Source: JBBROS01 sp965199595 | GTDB taxonomy: Bacteria; Pseudomonadota; Alphaproteobacteria; Acetobacterales; Acetobacteraceae | Reading direction: 5' to 3' | Assembly: GCA_965199595.1 (NCBI GenBank) | Contig: OZ241182.1 | Coordinates: 3,286,001-3,350,000, forward strand | Length of the DNA: 64,000 nucleotides | In this document: in pieces, positions 36,438-45,078 of the stretch | Layout: every line of letters starts with the position of its first letter | How positions within the stretch are numbered: the first letter of the stretch is position 1 | Made by a program: the position numbers and the translations under genes | The notes under the pieces: model-generated | What the model saw: only the letters and a program-made list of their open reading frames with translations | Told to the model about the DNA's origin: nothing | Database searches by the model: none

Positions 36438-37417
36438 TGCTGGACGAGAGGACCGCCGACCGCCTGGCCCGCATCGCCCTCGGCCACGTCGAACGCCGGT
36501 ATCCCCATGGCTTGAGCCATGTGTTCGCGGGCCCGGAGGATGCGACGCCCGCGCTGCTGCACCCCGTGTTCTTCGGCAGCTTCGACTGGCATTCCTGCGT
36601 GCATGGCTACTGGCTGCTGGCCGTGCTGCTGCGGCGCTACCCCGCCATGCCCGCCGCACCCGGAATCCGCGCCCTGTTCGACCGCCGCCTGACGCCCGGC
36701 GCCATCGCGGCCGAATGCGCCTATCTCGCCCGCCCCGGCGCCCGCGGCTTCGAGCGGCCCTATGGCTGGGCCTGGGTGCTGGCGCTGCAACATGCCCTGG
36801 CCGGCACGCCCTGGGCCGCCCTGTCCCGGCCGCTGGCCGAGATCATCGCCGACCGCTTCCGCGCCTTTCTGCCCAAATCCGCCTACCCGGTGCGGGTCGG
36901 CACCCATTTCAACACCGCCTTCGCCCTCACCGTCGCCGCCAGCTATGCCGACGCCAACGATCCGGCGCTCGCGCTGCTGCTGCGCGAGCGGGCACTCGCC
37001 TGGTATGGTGCCGATGCGGCGTGCCAGGCGTGGGAGCCGTCGCAGGACGATTTCCTGTCCCCGGCACTGATCGAGGCCGTCTGCATGCGCCGCCTGCACC
37101 CCGCGGGTTTCGCCACCTGGTTCGCCGGGTTCCTGCCCGACCTGGCGGCGCGGCGCCCGGCCAGCCTGTTCGAACCGGCGGAGGTGAGTGACCGCACCGA
37201 CGGCAAGATCGCACATCTGGATGGCCTGAACCTCAGCCGCGCCTGGTGCTGGCGTCTGCTCGCAAACACGCTGCCGACTCCGCTCGCCCGGGTGGCGGAA
37301 GCAGCGGCGGACCAGCACCGCGAGGCCGGGTTGGCGCATGTCGAAGGCGACTTCATGGGCGAGCACTGGCTGGCGACCTTCGCCGTGCTGGCGCTCTGGC
37401 CCGAAGCCCTGGACTAA
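36434..37417 (+). CDS. DUF2891 family protein
   Basis: 327 aa. Seen: RRYPHGLSHVFAGPEDATPA, LHPVFFGSFDWHSCVHGYWL, ERPYGWAWVLALQHALAGTP and FLSPALIEAVCMRRLHP. The all-helical pattern with conserved His and Trp is that of DUF2891, which resembles six-hairpin glycosidase-like folds; no function is proven. Ends overlapping the convergent response-regulator gene by 4 bases. Confidence 0.85.
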   Translation: MMLDERTADRLARIALGHVERRYPHGLSHVFAGPEDATPALLHPVFFGSFDWHSCVHGYWLLAVLLRRYPAMPAAPGIRALFDRRLTPGAIAAECAYLARPGARGFERPYGWAWVLALQHALAGTPWAALSRPLAEIIADRFRAFLPKSAYPVRVGTHFNTAFALTVAASYADANDPALALLLRERALAWYGADAACQAWEPSQDDFLSPALIEAVCMRRLHPAGFATWFAGFLPDLAARRPASLFEPAEVSDRTDGKIAHLDGLNLSRAWCWRLLANTLPTPLARVAEAAADQHREAGLAHVEGDFMGEHWLATFAVLALWPEALD

Positions 37418-37824
37418 AGCGCGCCCGCCATCCGCCCCACGGTGCCGACCAGCGCATCCACGTCATAGGGCTTCACCACGAAAGCCGTCGGCTGCGCGAT
37501 CGAGCGCGCCCGCCGCTCCGTGTCCGCCTCCCCCGAGACGAACACCACCGGCAGGCCGGGGTGCAGCTCGCGCGCATGTTCCGCCAGACCGATGCCGTCG
37601 ATCTGCCCCGGCATGTTCACATCGGTCAGCAGCAGGTCGAACCCGTCCTCCGCGAGCAGGATCGCCGCCTCGTCCCCGGTGCAGGTCGCGGTGACATCGA
37701 AGCCTGCATAGGACAATACCTCGGCCGTGATCTCCCGGATCAGCGCCTCATCCTCGACGAACAGCACCTTGGTCTCCCGCCCGATCGGAGCCGATGCCCC
37801 GGCGTCCCCATCGTCGCCCCTCAT
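37414..37824 (-). CDS. Single-domain response regulator
   Basis: 136 aa. Seen: the acidic pair in VLFVEDEALIREITAEVLSY, the phospho-acceptor Asp68 in LLLTDVNMPGQIDGIGLAEH, Ser/Thr in VVFVSGEAD and Lys118 in AFVVKPYDV. No output domain, so it likely acts through phosphotransfer or protein contact. No histidine kinase gene is nearby. Divergent from cysG. Confidence 0.9.
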   Translation of the reverse strand: MRGDDGDAGASAPIGRETKVLFVEDEALIREITAEVLSYAGFDVTATCTGDEAAILLAEDGFDLLLTDVNMPGQIDGIGLAEHARELHPGLPVVFVSGEADTERRARSIAQPTAFVVKPYDVDALVGTVGRMAGAL

Positions 37825-37931
37825 CCGCGGCCTGTCATTCGCGCTCTCTCACATGGTGAATACTACGATAGCGGCACCTTGAGCCTCAACGCCACCATTC
37901 CGCAGTCCGATGTTGCGTGGGAAAAGAGTTG

Positions 37932-39215
37932 ATGGACTACTTCCCGATTTTTTTGGACCTGCGTGACCGCCCGGCTCTCGTCGTCGGGCAGGGCGAGGCC
38001 GCCGAGCGCAAGGCGGACGCCCTGCGCCGCGCCGGGGCCGTCGTGCGTGCCACCCCGGGCTTCGACCCGGCGGACCTCGTGGGCTGCGCCATCGCCATCG
38101 GCGCCGAAGCCCCCATCGCGGTGCTGGAAGCGCTGTTCGCCGCGGCGCGCAACGCCGGCATACCGGTCAACACCGTCGATAAGCCCTGGCTGTGCAGCTA
38201 CATCACCCCCAGCGTCATCGACCGCGCGCCGCTCGCCATCGCCGTCAGTTCCGGTGGCGCGGCCCCGGTGCTGGCCCGGCTGCTGCGCGCGCGCATCGAG
38301 GCGATGGTGCCGCCCGCCTATGGCCGGCTGGCCGCGCTGGCCGGGCGCTGGAAGCAGCGCATCCGCACCGCCCTGCCCGACACGGCGATGCGCCGCCGCG
38401 TGCTGGAACGGGCGCTGTCGGGCCGGGTCGCGGACCTGGTGCTGGCCGGGCAGGACGAGGCGGCCGAGGCGGAACTGGCCCGCGAGCTGGAGCAGGGACC
38501 GGACCCCGCCGGCATCGTGTATCTGGTCGGCGCCGGCCCCGGTGCGGCGGACCTGCTGACCCTCCGCGCCCAGCGCCTGCTGGGCGAGGCTGACGTGATC
38601 GTGCACGACCGCCTGGTCACGCCCGAGGTGCTGGACATGGCCCGGCGCGACGCCGAGCGGATCCTGGTCGGCAAGCAGCGCTCCAACCACACCATGAGGC
38701 AGGAGGACATCAACACCCTGCTGGTGCGGCTGGGCAAGGAGGGCCGCAAGGTGGTGCGGCTGAAGGGCGGCGACCCCTACATCTTCGGCCGCGGCGGCGA
38801 GGAATCGGAGGAGCTGCGGGCCGCCGGCGTCGCCTTCCAGATCGTGCCCGGCATCACCGCCGCGCTGGCCTGCGCCGCCGGGGCCAACATCCCGCTGACC
38901 CATCGGGACGCCACCCAGGTGGTGACCTTCGCCACCGGCCACCAGCGCGGCGACACGCTGGACCTGGACTTCGCCTGGCTCGCCCGCGGCGGCACGCTGG
39001 TGATCTACATGGGGCTGCACAGCCTGCCGGCCCTGCGCGACGGGCTGCTGCTGCATGGGATGGACCCCGCCACCCCCGCCGCCCTGATCGAACGCGGCGG
39101 CCGCCCGGAACAGCGCGTGCTGCGCGGCACGCTGGACGAACTGGTGGCGCAGGGCCCGACCTGGCACACGGACGGGCCCACCCTGGCGATCATCGGGGCG
39201 GTGGCGGGGCGCTGA
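37932..39215 (+). CDS. cysG: Siroheme synthase, trifunctional
   Basis: 427 aa. Makes siroheme for sulfite and nitrite reductase. The N-terminal half (1-200) is the precorrin-2 dehydrogenase/ferrochelatase, with LVVGQGEAAERKADALRRAG and VNTVDKPWLCSYITPSVIDR; the C-terminal half is the uroporphyrinogen-III methyltransferase, with VYLVGAGPGAADLLTLRAQR, GGDPYIFGRGGEE, FQIVPGITAALACAAGANIP and PTHR-like PLTHRD. Start at the ATG opening MDYFPIFLDL; a GTG five codons upstream keeps the frame. The 3' end overlaps the convergent MFS gene by 26 bases. Confidence 0.94.
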   Translation: MDYFPIFLDLRDRPALVVGQGEAAERKADALRRAGAVVRATPGFDPADLVGCAIAIGAEAPIAVLEALFAAARNAGIPVNTVDKPWLCSYITPSVIDRAPLAIAVSSGGAAPVLARLLRARIEAMVPPAYGRLAALAGRWKQRIRTALPDTAMRRRVLERALSGRVADLVLAGQDEAAEAELARELEQGPDPAGIVYLVGAGPGAADLLTLRAQRLLGEADVIVHDRLVTPEVLDMARRDAERILVGKQRSNHTMRQEDINTLLVRLGKEGRKVVRLKGGDPYIFGRGGEESEELRAAGVAFQIVPGITAALACAAGANIPLTHRDATQVVTFATGHQRGDTLDLDFAWLARGGTLVIYMGLHSLPALRDGLLLHGMDPATPAALIERGGRPEQRVLRGTLDELVAQGPTWHTDGPTLAIIGAVAGR

Positions 39216-40326
39216 CGTCCAGGCCCCGCGCCGCCGCGGCCACCCCCAGCAGCATGAGCGCCACCAGCACGAAGGCGGTGGACAGGCTTGCCGCATGGGC
39301 GATGAAGCCGATGGCCGCCGGGCCCGCCAGGATGCCGGCATAGCCCAGCGTGGTCACGGCCGGCAGCGCCTGGCTCTCCGGCATCAGCCGCTGCCGGCCC
39401 ACGGCGGTGAACAGCACCGGCACGATGTTCGCGCACCCGGCGCCCACCAGCGCATAGCCCGCCACCGCGGCCGGCCAGAACGGCACCGCGGTCATCAACC
39501 CGAAACCGGCCGCCGCCAGCACCCCGCTGCAGGCCACCACCGCCCGGCCGCCAAAGCGCGCCACCACCCGGTCCCCGGTGAAGCGACCCACCGTCATGGT
39601 GGCCGAGAACGCCGCATAGCCCAGCCCGCCATACACCGCCGGCACGCCGCGCTGCGTGGCCAGGAACACGGCACCCCAATCCAGCACCGCGCCTTCCGCC
39701 AAAAACGCCACGAAGCACAGCACACCCAGCAACAGCACGATGCCGCGCGGCACGGCAAAGGCCGGGCCCTCCCGTGCGCTGCCATAGGGCAGCAATCCGC
39801 CGGCCGATCCCGCCAGCAACGCGAGCAGGGCGGCCGCGGCGATGGCGCCCGCCAGCAGGGGTGAGGCGCCGAGCGCCAGCAACCCCGCCATCGCGCAGGC
39901 TCCCACGATGCCACCCAGGCTGAACAGCGCGTGGAACCCCGACATCATCACCCGGCCGCTGCCGCGCTCCACGATGATCGCCTGCATGTTCATCGCCACG
40001 TCCACGGTGCCGAACCCGGCGCCGAACACCAGCAGCGCCAGCGCCAGCAACGGAGGGGACGAGAGACCCGCCAGCAACGGCAGCATGGACGCCACCACCA
40101 GCAGCGCCCCCAGGATCAGGGCGCGGCAACCGACCCGCGGCGCCAGCGCGCCCGCCACCGGCATCGCCGCGATCGACCCGGCACCCAGCCCCAGCAGCAG
40201 CAATCCGAGCGCCCCGTCATCGAGCCCGGCCCGCACCCGCACGAACGGGATCAGCGCCGCCCAGGCCGCTCCGGCCACGCCGACGGCCAGGAATACGAGC
40301 CGGGTCGCCCAGGCGGACCGCCGCAT
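39190..40326 (-). CDS. MFS transporter
   Basis: 378 aa with 12 predicted hydrophobic segments. Seen: WAALIPFVRVRAGLDDGALG at the start, LGLGAGSIAAMPVAGALAPR with the motif-A-like loop, and FGTVDVAMNMQAIIVERGSG in the fourth helix, which is typical of the YfkF/FucP-like drug and sugar exporter group. The substrate is unknown. TGATG overlap with terC upstream. Confidence 0.85.
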   Translation of the reverse strand: MRRSAWATRLVFLAVGVAGAAWAALIPFVRVRAGLDDGALGLLLLGLGAGSIAAMPVAGALAPRVGCRALILGALLVVASMLPLLAGLSSPPLLALALLVFGAGFGTVDVAMNMQAIIVERGSGRVMMSGFHALFSLGGIVGACAMAGLLALGASPLLAGAIAAAALLALLAGSAGGLLPYGSAREGPAFAVPRGIVLLLGVLCFVAFLAEGAVLDWGAVFLATQRGVPAVYGGLGYAAFSATMTVGRFTGDRVVARFGGRAVVACSGVLAAAGFGLMTAVPFWPAAVAGYALVGAGCANIVPVLFTAVGRQRLMPESQALPAVTTLGYAGILAGPAAIGFIAHAASLSTAFVLVALMLLGVAAAARGLDVSAPPPPR

Positions 40327-41045
40327 CAGCGCCGCTTGCGCCGGGTTGCCAACAGGTTCAGCGCCTCGACCGCGACCGAGAAGCCCATCGCGCCATACAC
40401 ATAGCCCTTCGGCACATGCACGCCGAAACCATCGGCCAGCAGCACCAGGCCGATCATCAGCAGGAAGGCCAGCGCCAGCATCTTCACGGTGGGATGTTTG
40501 TTGACGAACGCGGAGAGCGGCCCGCTGGCGATCAGCATCAGCACCGCCGCGACGATCACCGCGGTCGCCATGATCGACAGCTCATCCACCATGCCGACGG
40601 CGGTGATGACGCTGTCGAGCGAGAACACCAGGTCCAGGATGATGATCTGCACGATGGTCGGCCCGAAGCGGGCCGAGCCGCCGGCGGGGCCGGCCTCGTC
40701 CTCACCCTCGACCCGGTTGTGGATCTCCATCGTGGACTTGTACAGCAGGAACATCCCGCCCCCGATCAGGATCAGGTCGCGCCAGGAGAAGCCGCGCCCC
40801 CAGGCGGTGAACACGGCCTCCGTCAGCCCCACCAGCCAGGACAGCGAGGCGAGCAGCAGCAGCCGCATGATGAGCGCGAGGGCGAGCCCGACGCGCCGGG
40901 CCGTGTTCTGCTGCGCCGCGGGCAGGCGGGTGGCGAGGATGGCAACGAAGATCAGGTTGTCGATGCCGAGCACGACCTCCAGCACCGTCAGCGTCAGCAG
41001 GCTGATCCAGGTCTGCGGCTCTGCCAGCAGCGGCAGGAGGCTCAT
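40326..41045 (-). CDS. TerC family integral membrane protein
   Basis: 239 aa. Seen: LTLTVLEVVLGIDNLIFVAI with the conserved acidic pair Glu and Asp in the first helix, LPAAQQNTARRVGLALALIM, IVQIIILDLVFSLDSVITAV with the second acidic/Ser set, and seven membrane segments. The family is linked to metal (Mn2+) export and tellurite resistance. ATGA overlap with pdxJ upstream. Confidence 0.9.
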   Translation of the reverse strand: MSLLPLLAEPQTWISLLTLTVLEVVLGIDNLIFVAILATRLPAAQQNTARRVGLALALIMRLLLLASLSWLVGLTEAVFTAWGRGFSWRDLILIGGGMFLLYKSTMEIHNRVEGEDEAGPAGGSARFGPTIVQIIILDLVFSLDSVITAVGMVDELSIMATAVIVAAVLMLIASGPLSAFVNKHPTVKMLALAFLLMIGLVLLADGFGVHVPKGYVYGAMGFSVAVEALNLLATRRKRR

Positions 41046-41764
41046 GCCCGCGCCGCCTGCATCAACGCCTTCATGCGCATCACCACTCCCGGCAACCCGT
41101 CCATCAAGGCCTGCCCCATGAGGAAGTGCCCGATGTTCAACTCCCGGATCTGCGGCAGGGCAGCGACGGCCTGCACGTTGGCATAGGTGAGCCCATGCCC
41201 GGCATGACATTCAAGCCCCAGCCCTGGCATCGCCGCGGCCGCTTCGGCCAAACGGTCCAGCTCGCCCTCACGGCCCTCGGCATAGGCGCCGGTGTGCAGT
41301 TCCACCACCGCGGCGCCCAGGGACGCAGCGGCCTCAAGCTGGTGCAGGTCCGGGTCCAGGAACAGGCTGACGCGGATGCCGGCCTCGCGCAGGGCCGCAA
41401 TCCGGGGCCGCAGCGCACCGGCCTGTCCGGCGGCATCCAGCCCGCCCTCGGTGGTCACCTCGGTCCGCTTCTCCGGCACCAGGCAGCAGGCGGCGGGGCG
41501 CAGACGCAGCGCGATCCCGACCATCTCCTCGGTCGCCGCCATCTCGAAGTTCAGCCGGATCTCGGACGACCCGGCAATCCGCTCCAGGTCCATGTCGCGG
41601 ATGTGCCGCCGGTCCTCCCGCAGATGCACGGTGATGCCGTCAGCCCCGGCGCCCACGCAGACGAGCGCCGCGGCGAACGGGTCCGGATGCGCGCCGCCCC
41701 TTGCGTTCCGGATCGTCGCGACATGATCGACGTTCACGCCCAGCCGGATCGGACCTTGCGTCAT
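41042..41764 (-). CDS. pdxJ: Pyridoxine 5'-phosphate synthase
   Basis: 240 aa. Closes the pyridoxine ring from deoxyxylulose 5-phosphate and 3-amino-1-hydroxyacetone phosphate. Seen: LGVNVDHVATIRNARGG, the HLREDRRHI loop, MCAACCLVPE-type AACCLVPEKRTEVTTEGGLD, SLFLDPDLHQLEAAASLGAA, ELHTGAYAE and CHAGHGLTYANVQAVAALP with NIGHFLMGQAL. All are characteristic of PdxJ. Likely in one operon with terC and the MFS gene. Confidence 0.96.
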   Translation of the reverse strand: MTQGPIRLGVNVDHVATIRNARGGAHPDPFAAALVCVGAGADGITVHLREDRRHIRDMDLERIAGSSEIRLNFEMAATEEMVGIALRLRPAACCLVPEKRTEVTTEGGLDAAGQAGALRPRIAALREAGIRVSLFLDPDLHQLEAAASLGAAVVELHTGAYAEGREGELDRLAEAAAAMPGLGLECHAGHGLTYANVQAVAALPQIRELNIGHFLMGQALMDGLPGVVMRMKALMQAARA

Positions 41765-41812
41765 CGCGCCATCTCATCTGCCGGGTCTGCCATGGTCGAC
41801 ATCAGCACCGGC

Positions 41813-42301
41813 CTATCCTGCCGCGAGAAGGAACACCGCTTCACACCGGACGGGAAAGTTCACGGAGTTGGCGATGAAGCAGCGCGTATGCGCCTGCTCG
41901 TGCAGCGCCCGGGCCCGTGCCTCGTCGGCACCCGGCTCCAGCGTCACCTCCGGCTGCAGCACCACTTCGCTGAACCGGCCGCCGCCGCTGGGTGTCTCGA
42001 TCATCACGCCTTCCGCGACATCCTGGTAGCCGACGACCACGATGCCCTCGGCGGCGCAGAGGTGCAGGTACCAGAGCATGTGGCAGGTGCTGAGCGATGC
42101 GACCAGCATCTCCTCGGGGTTGTATCGGGTGGGGTCGCCGCGAAAGGCCGGGTCGGACGAGCCGAGCAGCAGCGGCTTGCCGGGCACGGCGATCTCGTGC
42201 GCCCGCTCGAAGGCGAGATAGCCGGAGGTGCCCGAACCGGTGTTGCCGGTCCAGGTCACCGTGATTTCATAGGTGTGGTCGCGGGGGGCCTCGATTGCCA
42301 T
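41813..42301 (-). CDS. OsmC family peroxiredoxin-like protein
   Basis: 162 aa. Seen: an N-terminal beta sheet with the first active-site region PEEMLVASLSTCHMLWYLHL (Cys near residue 73) and the second Cys in AHTRCFIANSVNFPV, giving the paired cysteines of OsmC/Ohr proteins that reduce organic hydroperoxides. The MLWYLHL segment places it in the OsmC-like YhfA branch rather than Ohr. TGATG overlap with lpdA upstream. Confidence 0.88.
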   Translation of the reverse strand: MAIEAPRDHTYEITVTWTGNTGSGTSGYLAFERAHEIAVPGKPLLLGSSDPAFRGDPTRYNPEEMLVASLSTCHMLWYLHLCAAEGIVVVGYQDVAEGVMIETPSGGGRFSEVVLQPEVTLEPGADEARARALHEQAHTRCFIANSVNFPVRCEAVFLLAAG

Positions 42302-43713
42302 CAGATGTGGATCGCGCGCCCTTCGACGGCCAGCGCCGCCTCCTTCACCGCCTCGCTCAAGGTCGGGTGGGCATGGCAGATCCGGGCGACGTCCTCGCTG
42401 CTGGCCCCGAACTCCATGGCGGTGGCCAATTCGGCGATCAAGGTCCCGGCGTCGGGCCCGATGATGTGAGCGCCAAGGATGCGGTCGGATTTCCGATCCA
42501 CCAGGATCTTCACGAAGCCGTCGGTGGAGCCCATCGCCCGGGCGCGGCCATTGGCGGTGAACGGGAACTTGCCGACGGTGTAATCGGCACCTTCGGCCTT
42601 CAGCTGCTCCTCGGTCTGCCCCACGCTGGCAACCTCGGGCCAGGTGTAGACCACACCGGGGATCACGCCGTAGTTCACGTGGCCGGCCTGGCCCGCCAGG
42701 CGCTCGGCAAGCGCCACGCCCTCCTCCTCCGCCTTGTGCGCCAGCATCGGCCCGGTGATCACGTCGCCGATCGCATAGATGCCCGGCACGTTGCTGGCAT
42801 AATGCGCATCCACGATCACTCGGCCCCGCTCGTCCAGCGCCACGCCGGCCTCCTTCAGGCCCAGCCCCTCGGTGAAGGCCCGGCGGCCGATCGCCACCAG
42901 CACCACGTCGCACGCCATCGTCTCGGCCGCACCACCGGCCGCCGGCTCCAGCGTCAGCTCGACGCCGCTGCCGGTCATCGCGGCGCCCGTCACCTTGGTG
43001 GAGAGCTTGAAGGTCATGCCCTGCTTGCCCAGCGTGCGCTGGAACTGCTTGCCGACCTCGCCATCCATGCCCGGCACCAGCCGGTCCAGATACTCGACCA
43101 CCGTCACCTTGGCGCCCAGCCGCAGCCAGACGCTGCCCAGCTCCAGCCCGATATAGCCGCCGCCGATCACCACCAGGTGGCCCGGCACGCGGTCCAGCTC
43201 CAGCGCGCCGGTGCTGGTCACGATGGTCTTCTCATCAACCGCCACGCCCGGCAGCGCGATGCTGTCGCTGCCGGTGGCGACCACGATGTGCCTGGCCTTG
43301 TAGGCCGTGCCATCCACGGTGACGGTGCCTGGTGCCGAGACGACGCCGGCGCCCTTGAGCCAGACCACCTTGTTCTTCTTGAACAGGAACTCGACGCCCT
43401 TGGTGTTGGCGCTGACCACGTCGCCCTTGCGCGCATGCATCCGCGCCAGGTCGAGCTTGACGCCATCCACCATGATGCCGTGTTCGGCATAGTGGTGCGA
43501 CACCTCATCGAAGTTCTCGCTGGACTGCAGCAGCGCCTTGCTGGGAATGCAGCCGATGTTGAGGCAGGTGCCGCCCAGCGTTGCCCGCTTCTCGACGCAG
43601 GCGGTCCGCAGGCCCAGCTGGGCCGCGCGGATGGCGCAGACATAGCCGCCGGGGCCGCTGCCGATGACGATGACGTCGAACTCAGTGCTGTCGGACAATG
43701 CCGAAACTCCCAT
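42301..43713 (-). CDS. lpdA: Dihydrolipoyl dehydrogenase (E3)
   Basis: 470 aa. Re-oxidises lipoyl groups of the 2-oxoglutarate and other 2-oxoacid complexes. Seen: FAD-binding VIVIGSGPGGYVCAIRAAQ, redox-active Cys50 and Cys55 in GGTCLNIGCIPSKALL, NAD-binding VIGGGYIGLELGSVWLRLGA, IYAIGDVITGPMLAHKAEEE and the C-terminal catalytic His in CHAHPTLSEAVKEA. Downstream of sucA and sucB with a 99-bp gap, so it serves 2-oxoglutarate dehydrogenase here. Confidence 0.96.
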   Translation of the reverse strand: MGVSALSDSTEFDVIVIGSGPGGYVCAIRAAQLGLRTACVEKRATLGGTCLNIGCIPSKALLQSSENFDEVSHHYAEHGIMVDGVKLDLARMHARKGDVVSANTKGVEFLFKKNKVVWLKGAGVVSAPGTVTVDGTAYKARHIVVATGSDSIALPGVAVDEKTIVTSTGALELDRVPGHLVVIGGGYIGLELGSVWLRLGAKVTVVEYLDRLVPGMDGEVGKQFQRTLGKQGMTFKLSTKVTGAAMTGSGVELTLEPAAGGAAETMACDVVLVAIGRRAFTEGLGLKEAGVALDERGRVIVDAHYASNVPGIYAIGDVITGPMLAHKAEEEGVALAERLAGQAGHVNYGVIPGVVYTWPEVASVGQTEEQLKAEGADYTVGKFPFTANGRARAMGSTDGFVKILVDRKSDRILGAHIIGPDAGTLIAELATAMEFGASSEDVARICHAHPTLSEAVKEAALAVEGRAIHI

Positions 43714-43812
43714 TCGGCACCGGCTCGCGCCCGGGTGCCCCGTCTCAGATCATTATGCCAACCACCGCCATCACGCCTGCGATGGCAGGGTCAGCGCAAC
43801 CGTCGTAGAAGC

Positions 43813-45066
43813 CTAGAGATCCAGCAGCAGCCGCCGCGGGTCCTCGACGCCTTCCTTCACGCGCACCAGGAAGCTCACCGCCTCCTTCCCATCCACGATC
43901 CGGTGGTCATACGAGAGCGCCAGATACATCATCGGCCGGATCTCGACCTTGCCGGCGATCGCCATCGGCCGGTCCTGGATCTTGTGCATGCCCAGGATGC
44001 CGGACTGCGGCGCGTTCAGGATCGGCGTGCTCATCAGGCTGCCATAGACGCCGCCATTGGTGATGGTGAAGGTGCCGCCGCTCAGCTCATCCACCTTCAG
44101 CTGCCCATCGCGCGCCCGGCGCCCGAACTCCGCGATCGACTTCTCGATCTGCATGAAGCCCATCTGGTCCGCATCGCGCACCACCGGCACCACCAGGCCG
44201 TTCGGGCCACCCACCGCGATGCCCATGTGCACGAAGCGCTTATAGACCAGCTCGTCGCCCTCGATCTCGGCATTCACCGCCGGGAACTCCTGCAAAGCGG
44301 CGACGCAGGCGCGCACGAAGAACGACATGAAGCCCAGGCGCACGCCCTTGTGCTTCTTCTCGAAGGCATCCTTGTATTCGGACCGCAGCGCCATCGCGTT
44401 CGTCATGTCCACCTCGTTGAAGGTGGTCAGCATGGCGGCGGTGTTCTGGGCCTCCTTCAGGCGGGCGGCGATGGTGCGGCGCAGCCGGGTCATCTTGACC
44501 CGCTCCTCGCGCGCGGCCTCAGAACGCGGACCGATCGGCGCGGCGGCAGCAACGGGCGCCGCGACCGGACGATCCAGGAACGAAAGCACGTCGCCCTTGG
44601 TGATCCGACCATCCTTGCCGGTGCCGTCCACTAACCCGGCGGACACGCCGCGCTCCTCCATCATCTTCGCGGCGGACGGCATCGGCGGATGCGAACCGGC
44701 CTGCGCGGCCTTCACGTCCGCAGGTGGCGTGGCGGGGCGCGACACCGGCCCACGCGGCTGCGGCGGCGCATTCACCCCCGGGCTGGGGTTGGCTGCCGAT
44801 GCCGGGGCAGCCGCCGGCTTCGCAGACCCGGCGGCCTCCAGCATGGCCAGCACGGCCCCGACCTCGACCTCGGCACCCTCCTGCGCCTGGATGCCCGAGA
44901 GCACGCCGGCACCAGGGGCCGGAACCTCGACGGTCACCTTGTCGGTCTCAAGCTCCACCAGCGGCTCGTCGACGGCCACGGTGTCGCCGGCCTTTTTCAG
45001 CCAGCGCGCGACCGTCGCCGTGGTGACGCTCTCGCCAAGCGTCGGAACCTTGATCTCGGTGGCCAT
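43813..45066 (-). CDS. sucB: 2-oxoglutarate dehydrogenase E2, dihydrolipoamide succinyltransferase
   Basis: 417 aa. Seen: one lipoyl domain (1-77) with Lys43 in ELETDKVTVEVPAP, an Ala/Pro linker, a peripheral subunit-binding domain (about 130-165) with MMEERGVSAGLVDGTGKDGR, and the catalytic domain with LTTFNEVDMTNAMALRSEYK, the GVYGSLMSTPILNAPQSGIL segment and the active-site His/Asp in LALSYDHRIVDGKEAV. The 12-base gap to sucA shows a common operon. Confidence 0.95.
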   Translation of the reverse strand: MATEIKVPTLGESVTTATVARWLKKAGDTVAVDEPLVELETDKVTVEVPAPGAGVLSGIQAQEGAEVEVGAVLAMLEAAGSAKPAAAPASAANPSPGVNAPPQPRGPVSRPATPPADVKAAQAGSHPPMPSAAKMMEERGVSAGLVDGTGKDGRITKGDVLSFLDRPVAAPVAAAAPIGPRSEAAREERVKMTRLRRTIAARLKEAQNTAAMLTTFNEVDMTNAMALRSEYKDAFEKKHKGVRLGFMSFFVRACVAALQEFPAVNAEIEGDELVYKRFVHMGIAVGGPNGLVVPVVRDADQMGFMQIEKSIAEFGRRARDGQLKVDELSGGTFTITNGGVYGSLMSTPILNAPQSGILGMHKIQDRPMAIAGKVEIRPMMYLALSYDHRIVDGKEAVSFLVRVKEGVEDPRRLLLDL

Positions 45067-45078
45067 TCTTCTACGTCC